Assembly: GCA_016213935.1 (NCBI GenBank)
Contig: JACQZG010000039.1
Coordinates: 1-57,966 of the forward strand
Direction: 5' to 3'
Length of the DNA stretch: 57,966 nucleotides
DNA from: Nitrospirota bacterium
GTDB lineage: Bacteria > Nitrospirota > Thermodesulfovibrionia > UBA6902
The first letter of the stretch is position 1. Each line of letters starts with the position of its first letter. Both the position numbers and the translations under genes were made by a program. The notes under the pieces were generated by a model. That model worked only from the letters and a program-made list of their open reading frames with translations. It was not told the origin of the DNA and did not search any database. Positions 49,988-57,966 of the stretch are shown here, piece by piece.

Positions 49988-52423
49988 TTGAAAGATAGTT
50001 ATTCACCCCGAGAGATCGAAGATAAGTGGCAAAAGTCCTGGGAGGAGAACGGCATCTTCAGGGCCGAAGAGAGGCCCGGCGCGCAGAAGTTCTACTGCCT
50101 TGAGATGTTTCCTTATCCTTCGGGAAAGATACATATGGGCCATGTGAGGAATTACGTGATCGGCGATGTTATCTCCAGGTACAAGAGAATGATGGGATAC
50201 AACGTCCTCCATCCTATGGGATGGGACGCCTTCGGCCTGCCGGCGGAGAACGCGGCAATCAAGCACAAGACGCATCCTTCGAGATGGACATATGAAAATA
50301 TAGATTACATGAGGATGCAGTTGAAGAGGCTCGGCCTAAGTTACGACTGGTCGAGGGAGTTTGCCACATGCGACCCTGAATATTACAGGTGGAACCAGTG
50401 GTTCTTCATAAGGATGCTTGAGAAAGGGCTCGCTTATAAAAAACTCTCTCCTGTCAACTGGTGCCCCTCATGCGAAACCGTACTCGCGAATGAACAGGTT
50501 ATCGACGAGAAGTGCTGGCGCTGCGACTCTGCCGTGTCCAAGAAAGAGCTTGAGCAGTGGTTCTTCAGGATAACCGCATATGCGGATGAGCTTCTTTCCT
50601 CTCTCTCCTCGTTGAAGAACTGGCCCGAAAAGGTGGTTGCCATGCAGCATAACTGGATTGGCCGGAGCGAAGGTGTTAACGTTGACTTCAAGGTGACGGG
50701 GACGAACAGGAGCATAAGGGTCTTTACCACAAGGGCGGATACGCTCTTCGGCGCAACGTTTCTGAGCCTGGCAAAGGAGCACCCGTTTGTCGCGGAATGG
50801 GTAAGGGATAAAAAAGTGCTTTCCGACATTGCGGCCCTTTCCGATGACCCTGAGAAGAAAGAGGGTGTGTTTACGCGCCACTACGCGGTCAACCCTCTCA
50901 CAAACAGGACAATTCCGGTCTGGGTAACGAACTTTGTGCTTATGGAGTACGGAACGGGCGCGGTGATGTCCGTCCCGGCGCATGACCAGAGGGACATGGA
51001 TTTCGCGAAAAAATATAAACTTCCCGTGAAGGTGGTCATATCAGGCGAGGGCCGGGATATTGACATGACAAAGGCTTTCGAGGATGAAGGCTTGCTCGTC
51101 GATTCAGGCAGATTCTCAGGGCTTCCGAGCAGGGAGGCGAAAGAGCGTATAGGAGAATATCTTGAGTCAAAAGGGCTCGGAGGAAAGGCGGTTAATTTCA
51201 GGCTGAGGGACTGGGGCATATCGCGCCAGAGATACTGGGGTACGCCGATCCCCGTCATATACTGCAAATCCTGCGGCATCGTCGCTGTCCCTGATGATGA
51301 ATTACCCGTAATTCTTCCGAAAGATATCGCTCTTGCCGCAAAGGGCGGCTCGCCACTTGCCGATCTGATGGATTTTGTAATTACCTCCTGCCCTAAGTGC
51401 AAAGGGAGGGCAAGGAGGGAGACAGACACCATGGATACATTTGTCGATTCATCATGGTATTTTCTCAGGTATGCCTCGCCTAAGGCAGGTGACAGGCCTG
51501 TAGACTCCTCTGCCGCTGCTTACTGGATGCCTGTTGACCAGTATGTGGGCGGGATAGAGCACGCGGTCCTTCACCTCCTTTATTCAAGATTCTTCACAAA
51601 GGTGCTCCGCGACCTCGGGCTGATAAATGAGAAAGAGCCTTTTGACAACCTGCTTACGCAGGGAATGGTGATTAAAGACGGCGCCAAGATGTCAAAGTCA
51701 AAAGGGAATGTGGTTGACCCTGATTATCTCGTGAAGAGGTACGGCACTGACACAATGAGGCTCTTTTGCCTTTTTGCCGCTCCGCCACAAAAAGACCTCG
51801 AATGGTCTGACAAGGGCGTGGAAGGGGCATACCGCTTTCTAAACAGGATATGGGGGCTGGTTCACAAATATCATAAAGTGTTTCTCAGAGCCGAAGATGA
51901 TGCAGCCCCCGGCGCTCATGGACTCTCGGACGGCGGGGCCGCGCTTACGCGGAAGGCGCATCAGGCCATTAAAAAAGTCACAAACAGCATAGAGAAGGAT
52001 TATCATTTCAACACTGCCGTTGCCGCTCTCATGGAACTTCTCAATGAAGCAACCGCTTTCAGCCCGTCAGGAGAAGAAGACCTTAAGGCGCTTCGGTTCG
52101 CGATCAGGCAGGCCGTGATACTTCTATTCCCTTTTGCCCCTCACATAGCTGAAGAGCTTTGGGAGAATATCGGCGGGGCTCAAGGCCTCCATTATGAAAA
52201 ATGGCCCGTATGGGACGAAGAGGCCGCGAAAGAAGAAATGGTCGAGCTTGTTATTCAGATAAACGGCAAGGTGAGGAGCAAGAGCCTGATTCCCGCCGGC
52301 CTTGATGATGAAGCAGTGAAGGAGAAGGCATTCAGCAGCCCGAGAATAAGCGAGTCTCTCAAGGGGATCGAACCCAAAAAGGTTATAGTAATAAAAGGCC
52401 GGCTGGTGAATATTGTTGTATAA
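49988..52423 (+). CDS. leuS: leucyl-tRNA synthetase
   Basis: 811 residues from the TTG at 49988, four bases after GGAGGG; an in-frame TTG at 49961 would add nine residues without a site. Class I motifs: HIGH-type PSGKIHMGHVRNY, the zinc-like CxxC pairs (WCPSCETV, CWRCDS), the editing CP1 domain with TRADTLFGATFL, and KMSKS (GAKMSKSKGN). It charges tRNA-Leu and edits mischarged products. lptE follows after 36 bp of AT-rich repeat. Confidence 0.95.
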   Translation: MKDSYSPREIEDKWQKSWEENGIFRAEERPGAQKFYCLEMFPYPSGKIHMGHVRNYVIGDVISRYKRMMGYNVLHPMGWDAFGLPAENAAIKHKTHPSRWTYENIDYMRMQLKRLGLSYDWSREFATCDPEYYRWNQWFFIRMLEKGLAYKKLSPVNWCPSCETVLANEQVIDEKCWRCDSAVSKKELEQWFFRITAYADELLSSLSSLKNWPEKVVAMQHNWIGRSEGVNVDFKVTGTNRSIRVFTTRADTLFGATFLSLAKEHPFVAEWVRDKKVLSDIAALSDDPEKKEGVFTRHYAVNPLTNRTIPVWVTNFVLMEYGTGAVMSVPAHDQRDMDFAKKYKLPVKVVISGEGRDIDMTKAFEDEGLLVDSGRFSGLPSREAKERIGEYLESKGLGGKAVNFRLRDWGISRQRYWGTPIPVIYCKSCGIVAVPDDELPVILPKDIALAAKGGSPLADLMDFVITSCPKCKGRARRETDTMDTFVDSSWYFLRYASPKAGDRPVDSSAAAYWMPVDQYVGGIEHAVLHLLYSRFFTKVLRDLGLINEKEPFDNLLTQGMVIKDGAKMSKSKGNVVDPDYLVKRYGTDTMRLFCLFAAPPQKDLEWSDKGVEGAYRFLNRIWGLVHKYHKVFLRAEDDAAPGAHGLSDGGAALTRKAHQAIKKVTNSIEKDYHFNTAVAALMELLNEATAFSPSGEEDLKALRFAIRQAVILLFPFAPHIAEELWENIGGAQGLHYEKWPVWDEEAAKEEMVELVIQINGKVRSKSLIPAGLDDEAVKEKAFSSPRISESLKGIEPKKVIVIKGRLVNIVV

Positions 52424-52459
52424 CTAAAAACTAAAAACTGAGAATTTGGAACCGGGCAA

Positions 52460-53014
52460 ATGAAAATACAGAATATAAAGTGCGGATCAGGTCCCTTTGC
52501 CGTCAGCATACGCGCATGGCATCGTATCTTTTTTTTAATTTTAATTTCCCAGTTCCTGTTTGCCGCTTCCTGCGGCTACAGCATTATCGGCTCAAGGCAT
52601 CTGCCTTTCAATTCCATTTACATAAGGCCCGTTATAAACAGGACTTACGAGCCCAGGCTTGAGGACATGCTCCATTATGACCTTTCAAAGGAATTTCTTG
52701 CGCAGGGTGTGAAGGTATCCTCGGGCGGCGATATTTATCTGGATGCCGAAATAACCTCTTTCTTGCTGAATACCATCGCGGCTGTCGACGGCAAGGTAAA
52801 GGAGCAGGAGATAATCATAAAGGTCGACGCAAGGCTGACGGACCGAGGCGCGGTTACCGAATTCCGCTCTGTAATATCGCCGATAAGAATAACCTTTGAG
52901 ACAACAGGGTCAGTCACCGAATACGTGGTTCAGAAGGAGAGGGCGCTTGAGAAGGCCTTTAACGAGATATCAAAAGAGATAGTGAGCAAGATAATCATCC
53001 TGTATGTCGAATAG
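52460..53014 (+). CDS. lptE: LPS assembly lipoprotein LptE
   Basis: 184 residues. A basic N-terminus and hydrophobic stretch (IFFLILISQFLFAASC) end in a lipobox at Cys38, followed by GYSIIGSRHLPFNSIYIRPV, the LptE/RlpB pattern. The rest is an alpha/beta fold. It plugs and stabilises the LptD barrel for LPS delivery to the surface. Position between leuS and holA is the conserved location of lptE. It overlaps holA by 11 bases. Confidence 0.88.
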   Translation: MKIQNIKCGSGPFAVSIRAWHRIFFLILISQFLFAASCGYSIIGSRHLPFNSIYIRPVINRTYEPRLEDMLHYDLSKEFLAQGVKVSSGGDIYLDAEITSFLLNTIAAVDGKVKEQEIIIKVDARLTDRGAVTEFRSVISPIRITFETTGSVTEYVVQKERALEKAFNEISKEIVSKIIILYVE

Positions 53015-53954
53015 CTCTCTTGAGAAAGAACTTGAAAAGGGCCTGCCCCGGAACCTCTATTATTTCTGGGGCGAAGAGGCATTCTTTCTTGATGAGGCAT
53101 TGAGGAAGGCCGTCGGGAAGGTAATATCCGGGACGCAGGCTGATTTTAACTATGACACCTTTTACCCGTCTTCCTCGCCTGGAGAGATACTCGATGCGGC
53201 ATCCACTCTTCCCTTCATGGCTGCGAGGCGGCTGGTCGTGCTCAAGGATTTCCACCAGTATTCCAAATCCGTTGTTGAAGCCCTGATGCCCTGCTTAAGA
53301 GAGCCTTTTGAGCATCTCTGCATGCTTGTTTTTTCACAGAAGGCTCCGCCGAAAAAACTGGCTGGCGTTCAATGGATGATTTTCAAAGCGGGAATTCAGG
53401 AGAGCGAAGTGCCCGGCTGGCTTAAGAGGTTTGCGGCTGAGAGAGGGCTTCAGCTTTCGGCAGAGGCCGTGGATTCTCTCATTGAACACGCCGGGTTTGA
53501 CGCGGGGCTACTTGCATCTGAAGTTGAGAAGCTCCTCCTTTCAGGCAAAAAGAGGATAGATGAAAAAGATGTCACGGATTCAACCAGTTCCGTCCGCGAA
53601 TATACCACCTTTAACCTTATTGACGCGATTGTTGCCGGGCAGAGGGCAAAGTCCTTCACGATACTCAGGTCCCTGCTTTCCGAAAAGGCTTTGGCAACGG
53701 TCATCCTCGGCACGTTAAACTGGCATTACAGGGAGTTTTACGATCTCTGGCTGAACAAAGGAAGAAGGCCAGCGAAGATGAGAGACTCGACATACGGCAG
53801 GCTCTCAAAAAATCTCAGGTCTTTTAATGAAGACGATTTTCAGCGGATATTCCAGAGCCTCCACGAGGCTGACGCGGCGGTAAAGAGCGGCCGCCCTGAA
53901 CTTGTGCTTGAAGTCCTTCTTATCAAGCTGCTTCAGCAGAGGAGAGCGAGTTGA
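53004..53954 (+). CDS. holA: DNA polymerase III delta subunit
   Basis: 316 residues. N-terminal domain YYFWGEEAFFLDEALRKAVG, then the characteristic ASTLPFMAARRLVVLKDF, and the AAA+ collar (FDAGLLASEVEKLLL, REYTTFNLIDAIVAGQ, LGTLNWHYREF). Delta opens the beta clamp in the clamp loader. Its 3' end overlaps the convergent rpsT 3' end by 32 bases. Confidence 0.92.
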   Translation: MSNSSLEKELEKGLPRNLYYFWGEEAFFLDEALRKAVGKVISGTQADFNYDTFYPSSSPGEILDAASTLPFMAARRLVVLKDFHQYSKSVVEALMPCLREPFEHLCMLVFSQKAPPKKLAGVQWMIFKAGIQESEVPGWLKRFAAERGLQLSAEAVDSLIEHAGFDAGLLASEVEKLLLSGKKRIDEKDVTDSTSSVREYTTFNLIDAIVAGQRAKSFTILRSLLSEKALATVILGTLNWHYREFYDLWLNKGRRPAKMRDSTYGRLSKNLRSFNEDDFQRIFQSLHEADAAVKSGRPELVLEVLLIKLLQQRRAS

Positions 53955-54216
53955 CGATCCGGGTAAGGCGGGATACCTTCCTCGCGGCGTTGTTCTTGTG
54001 GATGATGCCGTTTTTAGCAGCCTTGTCTATCGCCGACACGGCTTTCTTCAAAATGGCATTCGCGTTTTCAGCGTTCTTATTGTTCACTTCGGCCTCTAAT
54101 TTTTTCGCCAGCGTCCTGATTACGCTTTTCACCGAGCGGTTCTTCTCCGTTCTCGTCTTTTCCTGCCTGGCCCTTTTTAGAGCTGATTCATTCTTTTTAA
54201 CGGGCTTTGTAGCCAA
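53923..54216 (-). CDS. rpsT: 30S ribosomal protein S20
   Basis: 97 residues from the TTG at 54216: AGGAGG lies seven bases upstream, whereas the TTG at 54222 leaves one base. The protein begins MATKPVKKNESALKRARQE and continues with the helical S20 pattern (KNRSVKSVIRTLAKKLE, IIHKNNAARKVSRL). It binds 16S rRNA. It is divergent from murJ, the familiar rpsT-murJ arrangement, and overlaps holA at its end. Confidence 0.94.
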   Translation of the reverse strand: MATKPVKKNESALKRARQEKTRTEKNRSVKSVIRTLAKKLEAEVNNKNAENANAILKKAVSAIDKAAKNGIIHKNNAARKVSRLTRIVNSLSSAEAA

Positions 54217-54291
54217 TGCCAAACCTCCTGCTGTCTGATGGTTTCAATGAGTAAATAAATTACATTATGAAGTATAACAAAGTCAAGCGTT

Positions 54292-55872
54292 ATGAGTGAG
54301 AAGAAGAAAATAGCCAAAGCCGCCGGGCTTATGTCAGCGGCCACATTCATAAGCCGCGTCCTGGGGTTTGCAAGGGATATGATCTTTGCCCTCTACTTCG
54401 GGGCGACAGGGACCTCTGATACCTTTTTCGCGGCCTTCAGGATACCGAACCTTCTCAGGGAGCTTTTTGCCGAAGGCTCCATGTCCGCGGCGCTCGTGCC
54501 TGTTCTTACTGAATACAGGGAGAAGCAGGGCGAGGAAGAGGCGAAGCGGATAGTCAAAACCGCTTTTACCTTCATAGCCGTCGTTGTCGGAATGGTATGC
54601 ATCGCGGGGATTATCTTTTCTCCTGCCATCGTCGCATTGATCGCCCCCGGATTCCTGAACTCGCCGGAAAAGTTTTCACTTACCGTCCTGCTTACAAGGA
54701 TAATGATGCCGTTTCTTCTCTTCATCAGCCTTGCGGCCCTTGCGATGGGCGCGCTGAACATAAGAAAGGTCTTTTTCGTCCCCGCGCTTGCGCCCGCGAT
54801 GCTCAACATCACTTTGATAGCGAGCATACTTCTTTTCGAATCAAGGGCTCAACAGCCTATAATAGCGGCGGCGATAGGCATCATGGCAGGAGGGTTTGTC
54901 CAGTTCGCCTTCCAGCTTCCCGCCTTTTTCAGAAACGGGTACAGGCTCGGCTTTGACACGGCCTTCGGCCATCCGGCGATTAAAAAGATGGCGCTTCTCA
55001 TGATACCGGCAACACTTGCACTCTCGGTCAATCAGGTCAATATAGTGGTGAGCAACATACTCGCTTCATACCTCCCTTCGGGGAGCATCACATACCTTTT
55101 CTATTCAATGAGGCTCATCCAGTTTCCCATAGGCATCTTCGGCGTGGCGATGGGCATGGCCGTCCTCCCCGCGCTCTCCGCGCATGCCGCGAGAGGGCAG
55201 TTCGATGACCTGAGAAAGGACTTCTCATTCGCGCTGAGGCTTCTCTTTTTCATAACTGTTCCGGCGATGGCAGGGCTTATCTTTCTGAGGGAGCCAATAG
55301 TGAACCTTCTTTTTCAGAGGGGGAAATTTGATTATGCCGCCACGGCAGGCACAGCGCAGGCGCTCCTCTTTTATTCATTGGGCATTTGGGCGATAGCGGG
55401 CATGAGGATAGTGGCGGCAGGATTTTATTCGATGCAGAACACAAAGACTCCGGTCAAGGTTGCCATTGCCGCGATGATTACAAACGTTGCCCTCAGCCTG
55501 ATACTGCTTAAGCCGATGCGGCACAGCGGGCTTGCCCTCGCCAACTCTGCCGCGGCGTCAGTGAATTTCATTATCCTCTTTATCCTGCTCAGGAAAAGGC
55601 TCGGGAGTGTTGACGGAAGAAACATCGCGCTCTCTTTTATTAAAGTATCCATTGCTTCGGCCGTGACAGGGCTTTTATGCTGGTTTTTTGTCAGGGGCGA
55701 TATATGGACTCAGGGCGGGCGCATCATTGAAAAAACGGCTCTCCTCGGTTTTGCTTTTGCTCTCTTTGCCGCGTTATACGCCTTTATCATGCGCTTTCTC
55801 GGCAGCGAGGAGATTGCGTATCTTGTTAAGCTCTTCAGGGAGCGGAAAAACAAAAAGAAGACAGGAGACTGA
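54292..55872 (+). CDS. murJ: lipid II flippase MurJ
   Basis: 526 residues with about 14 membrane helices. MVF family motifs: FISRVLGFARDMIFALYFG, TDTFFAAFRIPNLLRELFAEG-type start, and SMSAALVPVLTEY. It flips lipid II to the periplasmic face for peptidoglycan synthesis. The metallo-hydrolase gene starts two bases after its stop, so the two are cotranscribed. A charged tail (RERKNKKKTGD) ends in the cytoplasm. Confidence 0.94.
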   Translation: MSEKKKIAKAAGLMSAATFISRVLGFARDMIFALYFGATGTSDTFFAAFRIPNLLRELFAEGSMSAALVPVLTEYREKQGEEEAKRIVKTAFTFIAVVVGMVCIAGIIFSPAIVALIAPGFLNSPEKFSLTVLLTRIMMPFLLFISLAALAMGALNIRKVFFVPALAPAMLNITLIASILLFESRAQQPIIAAAIGIMAGGFVQFAFQLPAFFRNGYRLGFDTAFGHPAIKKMALLMIPATLALSVNQVNIVVSNILASYLPSGSITYLFYSMRLIQFPIGIFGVAMGMAVLPALSAHAARGQFDDLRKDFSFALRLLFFITVPAMAGLIFLREPIVNLLFQRGKFDYAATAGTAQALLFYSLGIWAIAGMRIVAAGFYSMQNTKTPVKVAIAAMITNVALSLILLKPMRHSGLALANSAAASVNFIILFILLRKRLGSVDGRNIALSFIKVSIASAVTGLLCWFFVRGDIWTQGGRIIEKTALLGFAFALFAALYAFIMRFLGSEEIAYLVKLFRERKNKKKTGD

Positions 55873-55874
55873 AG

Positions 55875-56498
55875 ATGATCATAAAAAAGATTATTGTCGG
55901 GCCGCTTGAGGAGAATGCCTACATTGTCTGGGATGAGAAGACAAAGGAGGCTATCGCCATTGACCCCGGAGACGAAGGGGACAGGATAATCGAGATGATA
56001 AAGAGTGAAGGGCTTGATTTAAAGCTGATCATATACACGCACGCCCACTTTGACCATGTCGGCGCATCGGGCGACCTGAAGGCGGCTACAGGGGCAAGGA
56101 TACTGCTTCACAAAGGCGATATGGAGACATACGGCATGGCAAAAGAGCATGCGGCGTTCTGGGGCTTTGACGTTGACGACCTTCCGGAGCCTGACGGTTT
56201 CTTAAATGAAGGAGATGAAGTAAAAGCCGGCGGCCTCAGTTTTAAAGTCATGCATACGCCCGGCCACAGCCCCGGAGGAATATGCCTTTACGGCGAGGGG
56301 ATAGTCATCACGGGCGACACCATCTTTCAGGGCTCGGTCGGAAGGACCGATTTTCCGGGCGGCAGCCATGATAAGCTGAAAGATTCGTTCAGGAAGATAC
56401 TCGCACTTCCTGATGACACAAAGGTTTATTCGGGACACGGCCCTGATACCACGATAGGCAGGGAGAAGCGGGAGAATTTCTTTGTGAATGAGCTTTAG
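55875..56498 (+). CDS. MBL-fold hydrolase, glyoxalase II-like
   Basis: 207 residues. The metal motif THAHFDHVG gives His56, His58, Asp60 and His61; further ligands are in HTPGHSPGG, the bridging Asp in VITGDTIF and the final His in YSGHGPDTTIG. It is the single-domain glyoxalase II-like type (YcbL-like) without the C-terminal glutathione-binding domain, so the thioester substrate is uncertain. It is coupled to murJ (two-base gap). Confidence 0.92.
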   Translation: MIIKKIIVGPLEENAYIVWDEKTKEAIAIDPGDEGDRIIEMIKSEGLDLKLIIYTHAHFDHVGASGDLKAATGARILLHKGDMETYGMAKEHAAFWGFDVDDLPEPDGFLNEGDEVKAGGLSFKVMHTPGHSPGGICLYGEGIVITGDTIFQGSVGRTDFPGGSHDKLKDSFRKILALPDDTKVYSGHGPDTTIGREKRENFFVNEL

Positions 56499-56552
56499 AT
56501 AAAAGGTAATAATGGTCAGCAGGGGGGAGCTGGCGTGAAGACATTGTACGAG

Positions 56553-56774
56553 TTACACCGTCGCTAATTCTAATTTCTCTTTTGTAATAATGGGCAAGCG
56601 TACAGGAGCAAAGAACTTTTCAGGATACAAGTAATCTTCCCCTGATTCATCAATGACTCTTAATTGATGATGTTTTTGAGCAGTCTTATCAGTCAATACT
56701 TCATACAGTTTCCTGATCTCCAGGGACGAGTCATAGCCGTGGTTATCTACGCATATCATAAAATGTTTTCTCAT
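56553..56774 (-). CDS. conserved hypothetical protein (accessory)
   Basis: 73 residues. The core MICVDNHGYDSSLEIRKLYE followed by LRVIDESGEDYLYP is a pattern I recognise as widespread in small accessory proteins of unknown function. A GAGGAG site lies six bases before the ATG. Ten bases separate it from the upstream small gene, so they form an operon in the toxin-antitoxin-like patch at the right end. No catalytic motif is seen. Confidence 0.6.
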   Translation of the reverse strand: MRKHFMICVDNHGYDSSLEIRKLYEVLTDKTAQKHHQLRVIDESGEDYLYPEKFFAPVRLPIITKEKLELATV

Positions 56775-56784
56775 GGTTGTCTCC

Positions 56785-57015
56785 TCATAAATATTTTTTA
56801 ATTTTTATCTCTTTCTTCCCAATGCCGTGTCCCTCATACCAATGCACTTCCGCTTCAAGAACAGAGCCGTCCTCAAGTTCCACACGACAGATGCCTTTTA
56901 ACTTTCTCCAGTTTGCTTTTCCATAAATCTTGTTTAATCTGCTTAAATTATTTATCCCATGCCCTGTTGCAATGGTTTCAATATTCCGAATCGTCCCTTT
57001 TATCTTGAAATACAT
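56785..57015 (-). CDS. conserved hypothetical protein (accessory)
   Basis: 76 residues. A small, basic, probably beta-rich protein: MYFKIKGTIRNIETIATGHG, YGKANWRKLKGICRVELEDG and EVHWYEGHGIGKKEIKIK. Similar small proteins occur in mobile regions, but I do not know a name. It has no clear ribosome site before the ATG and shares an operon with the 73-residue gene. Upstream sequence (57020-57150) contains a loosely attC-like palindrome. Confidence 0.6.
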   Translation of the reverse strand: MYFKIKGTIRNIETIATGHGINNLSRLNKIYGKANWRKLKGICRVELEDGSVLEAEVHWYEGHGIGKKEIKIKKYL

Positions 57016-57152
57016 AATTAATTTTAGCTTTTTTTGTTACTTATTTCATAGGCTTAATGAAGTGCATCAGCCGACACGCCACAGACATAGAATGAAAATC
57101 AAACCAGCCATATTCACAGGTCGGTATGAGTGGAATGTTATGCCTGTTATCA

Positions 57153-57338
57153 TTAATATGTTTTAAAGAATTGAACGACACCATAGACGATATAGCTGAA
57201 AATTGCCGTTAACATTATCAGGAACGAAATGATTAGAATGTAGGCTCTTGTCCTATTGCCTTGTTCCAATGCCTTTTCGGCATGATGAAGACCGAGCCCT
57301 CCAAAAAATTCGGCCACTACTTCTATTAGAAAAGTCAT
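57153..57338 (-). CDS. small single-span membrane protein
   Basis: 61 residues. An N-terminal amphipathic part (FLIEVVAEFFGGLGLHHAEK) and a membrane helix (AYILIISFLIMLTAIFSYIVYG) are followed by a short tail. No family is recognised. It has no ribosome site; the integron-core-like GTTAGGC lies just seven bases before the ATG on its strand, as is common for cassette genes. It may be a cassette gene of unknown function. Confidence 0.55.
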   Translation of the reverse strand: MTFLIEVVAEFFGGLGLHHAEKALEQGNRTRAYILIISFLIMLTAIFSYIVYGVVQFFKTY

Positions 57339-57345
57339 CTATTTG

Positions 57346-57352
57346 GCCTAAC
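57346..57352 (-). other. integron core-like heptamer GTTAGGC
   Basis: On the minus strand GTTAGGC fits GTTRRRY and lies seven bases before the start of the 61-residue gene. Alone a heptamer proves little; it matters because the same core occurs at 34771-34777. Confidence 0.35.
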
Positions 57353-57356
57353 GAGT

Positions 57357-57506
57357 CTGTAGAAAAAGCCTCTTTTGCTCAAAACATGCAGTTTTCAAGG
57401 GTCACTTTACCCTTGCCTGATCCGAGATCGTTTAATACAGCCCATTTTACGCATTCATTTTATTGATTATTTCCTCACATTTTTTCAATAAGGTCTTTTT
57501 CTACAG
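57357..57506. mobile_element. 150-bp element with terminal inverted repeats (MITE-like)
   Basis: The left end CTGTAGAAAAAGCCT and the right end AAGGTCTTTTTCTACAG are inverted copies: 12 bases perfect, then partial. The inside has no coding frame worth calling. No clear target duplication is seen. It lies between the small membrane gene and the RHH antitoxin gene. Confidence 0.5.
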
Positions 57507-57519
57507 CTTCAACGCAAAA

Positions 57520-57540
57520 GTGAGCGACGAGTGCCACTGC
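57520..57540 (+). repeat. 21-bp motif shared with the left end of the window
   Basis: GTGAGCGACGAGTGCCACTGC differs from 490-510 at three positions. It lies just outside the 150-bp element, in the roughly 100-bp non-coding stretch after the antitoxin gene. Confidence 0.4.
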
Positions 57541-57644
57541 TAAAATGTAAAAGAGCAAAAAGATGATTTGCAAGTCTTAAACTGTTGCTCATCTGAAAAG
57601 TGTCCTGTGGTCTGAATTCATGTCCAACGACTTGATAGGAATTT

Positions 57645-57881
57645 TTATAGTTCGTCTCCATGAAGAGGTTTTCTGTCTGGAATCTTATCCAGTATCTTCC
57701 TGAAGTCCGCTTTTTTGGCTCTTCGTGCTCTTCGACCCAAATAATCTTCAGTAAGAATTGCTGATATTTTTTCAGCAACTGCCGAAGATATAAACTGGTT
57801 GATCGATACACCCTCTTTGTTCGCGATCTCTTTGATATGCTTGTGAATAGAATCAGGCAATCTTAAACTCAATGCACTCAT
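57645..57881 (-). CDS. RHH (CopG-like) antitoxin
   Basis: 78 residues. The N-terminus LSLRLPDSIHKHIKEIANKE followed by GVSINQFISSAVAEKI is a ribbon-helix-helix DNA-binding domain. The basic C-terminal tail (RRARRAKKADFRKILDKI) would wrap the toxin. Its ATG overlaps the stop of the upstream PIN gene. It should neutralise the toxin and repress the operon. The frame is intact. Confidence 0.8.
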   Translation of the reverse strand: MSALSLRLPDSIHKHIKEIANKEGVSINQFISSAVAEKISAILTEDYLGRRARRAKKADFRKILDKIPDRKPLHGDEL

Positions 57882-57966
57882 TTTATTTCCTCCAATAATT
57901 CTCTCGGTGTTATAACCCTGATTCCAAATTTCTCTGACCCTTTGAAATCCTTGACATTGTGGGTTA
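57880..57966 (-). CDS. PIN-domain toxin, C-terminal fragment at the window edge
   Basis: The visible C-terminus reads THNVKDFKGSEKFGIRVITP and then RELLEEIK, the typical end of VapC-like PIN toxins of the PIN_3/COG1569 type (T/S-x-N-x-x-DF then VxTPxExL). The catalytic Asp in NVKDF is included. The stop overlaps the antitoxin ATG, giving a toxin-first order. The rest of the gene lies outside the window. PIN toxins are Mg2+-dependent RNases. Confidence 0.75.

Noticed and set aside
50468..51432. Long minus-strand frames inside leuS
   Set aside because: Shadows of the leuS codons; no ribosome sites or motifs.
57509..57811. 100-residue minus-strand frame overlapping the RHH antitoxin
   Set aside because: It overlaps the antitoxin gene and reads into the shared 21-bp motif; no ribosome site or recognised fold.

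Overview
This window looks like a chromosomal segment of a Gram-negative, lipopolysaccharide-making bacterium of moderate GC. It has a nearly complete lipid A/Kdo set, BamA, Skp-like, LptE and Lol components, lytic transglycosylases and an L,D-transpeptidase. The gene mix (DUF3786, LOG protein, ATP-cone nuclease, rpsU and cold-shock genes, operons separated by AT-rich repeats) fits Nitrospirota (Thermodesulfovibrionia-like) or a related anaerobic lineage. That placement is inference from gene content; no rRNA is present.

Layout. 0-1 kb: the edge of an accessory patch with a BrnT toxin, a frameshifted BrnA-like antitoxin and a winged-helix-like protein. 1.1-4.4 kb (minus): trpE, trpG, corA. 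4.5-8.2 kb: tRNA-Gly, tRNA-Cys, a Slt-type transglycosylase and a short division pair (coiled coil plus ZapA). 8.4-12.1 kb: lysS and a lipoprotein-release cluster (lolE-like, a previously uncalled 57-residue membrane peptide, lolD). 12.3-16.3 kb: sixA, rmuC, a small winged-helix-like protein, a dGTPase-like HD hydrolase, an IHF/HU protein behind a perfect sigma70-type promoter, a MerR regulator and tRNA-Pro. 16.4-21.4 kb: rimP-nusA behind two terminator-like hairpins, recG overlapping nusA, and a prepilin peptidase. 21.6-28.2 kb: CBS protein, ATP-cone/PD-(D/E)XK nuclease, LOG protein, zinc-ribbon protein, DUF3786, ABC-F, dusB and maf.

28.3-33.7 kb is a cell-wall block: MltD-like LysM transglycosylase, YcbB-like L,D-transpeptidase, YcbK-like DUF882 protein and a GAF-GGDEF diguanylate cyclase. 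33.7-35.8 kb holds a cold-shock gene and rpsU. Next to them is an accessory scar: an integron attC-like palindrome, a two-gene toxin-antitoxin-like cassette with a doubly frameshifted ORF6N gene, a probable DUF1622 remnant and dispersed repeats.

36.2-49.8 kb is one long minus-strand envelope cluster, transcribed bamA-skp-lpxD-fabZ-lpxA-lpxI-Gfo/Idh-DegT-hypothetical-lpxB-msbA-waaA-lpxK. An oxidoreductase plus an aminotransferase between lpxI and lpxB predicts UDP-GlcNAc3N synthesis (GnnA/GnnB) and therefore lipid A with amide-linked acyl chains on a diamino sugar. lpxC is not in the window. 50-56.5 kb: leuS, lptE, holA, rpsT, murJ and a glyoxalase II-like metallo-hydrolase. 56.5-58 kb is a second accessory patch: three small proteins, an integron core-like heptamer, a 150-bp inverted-repeat element, an RHH antitoxin and the end of a PIN toxin.

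No single locus is clearly a wholly new system. The best leads are the predicted diamino-sugar lipid A pathway, the ATP-cone nuclease, the cassette scar with its attC-like site, the rimP-nusA leader hairpins and the small peptide in the lol cluster.
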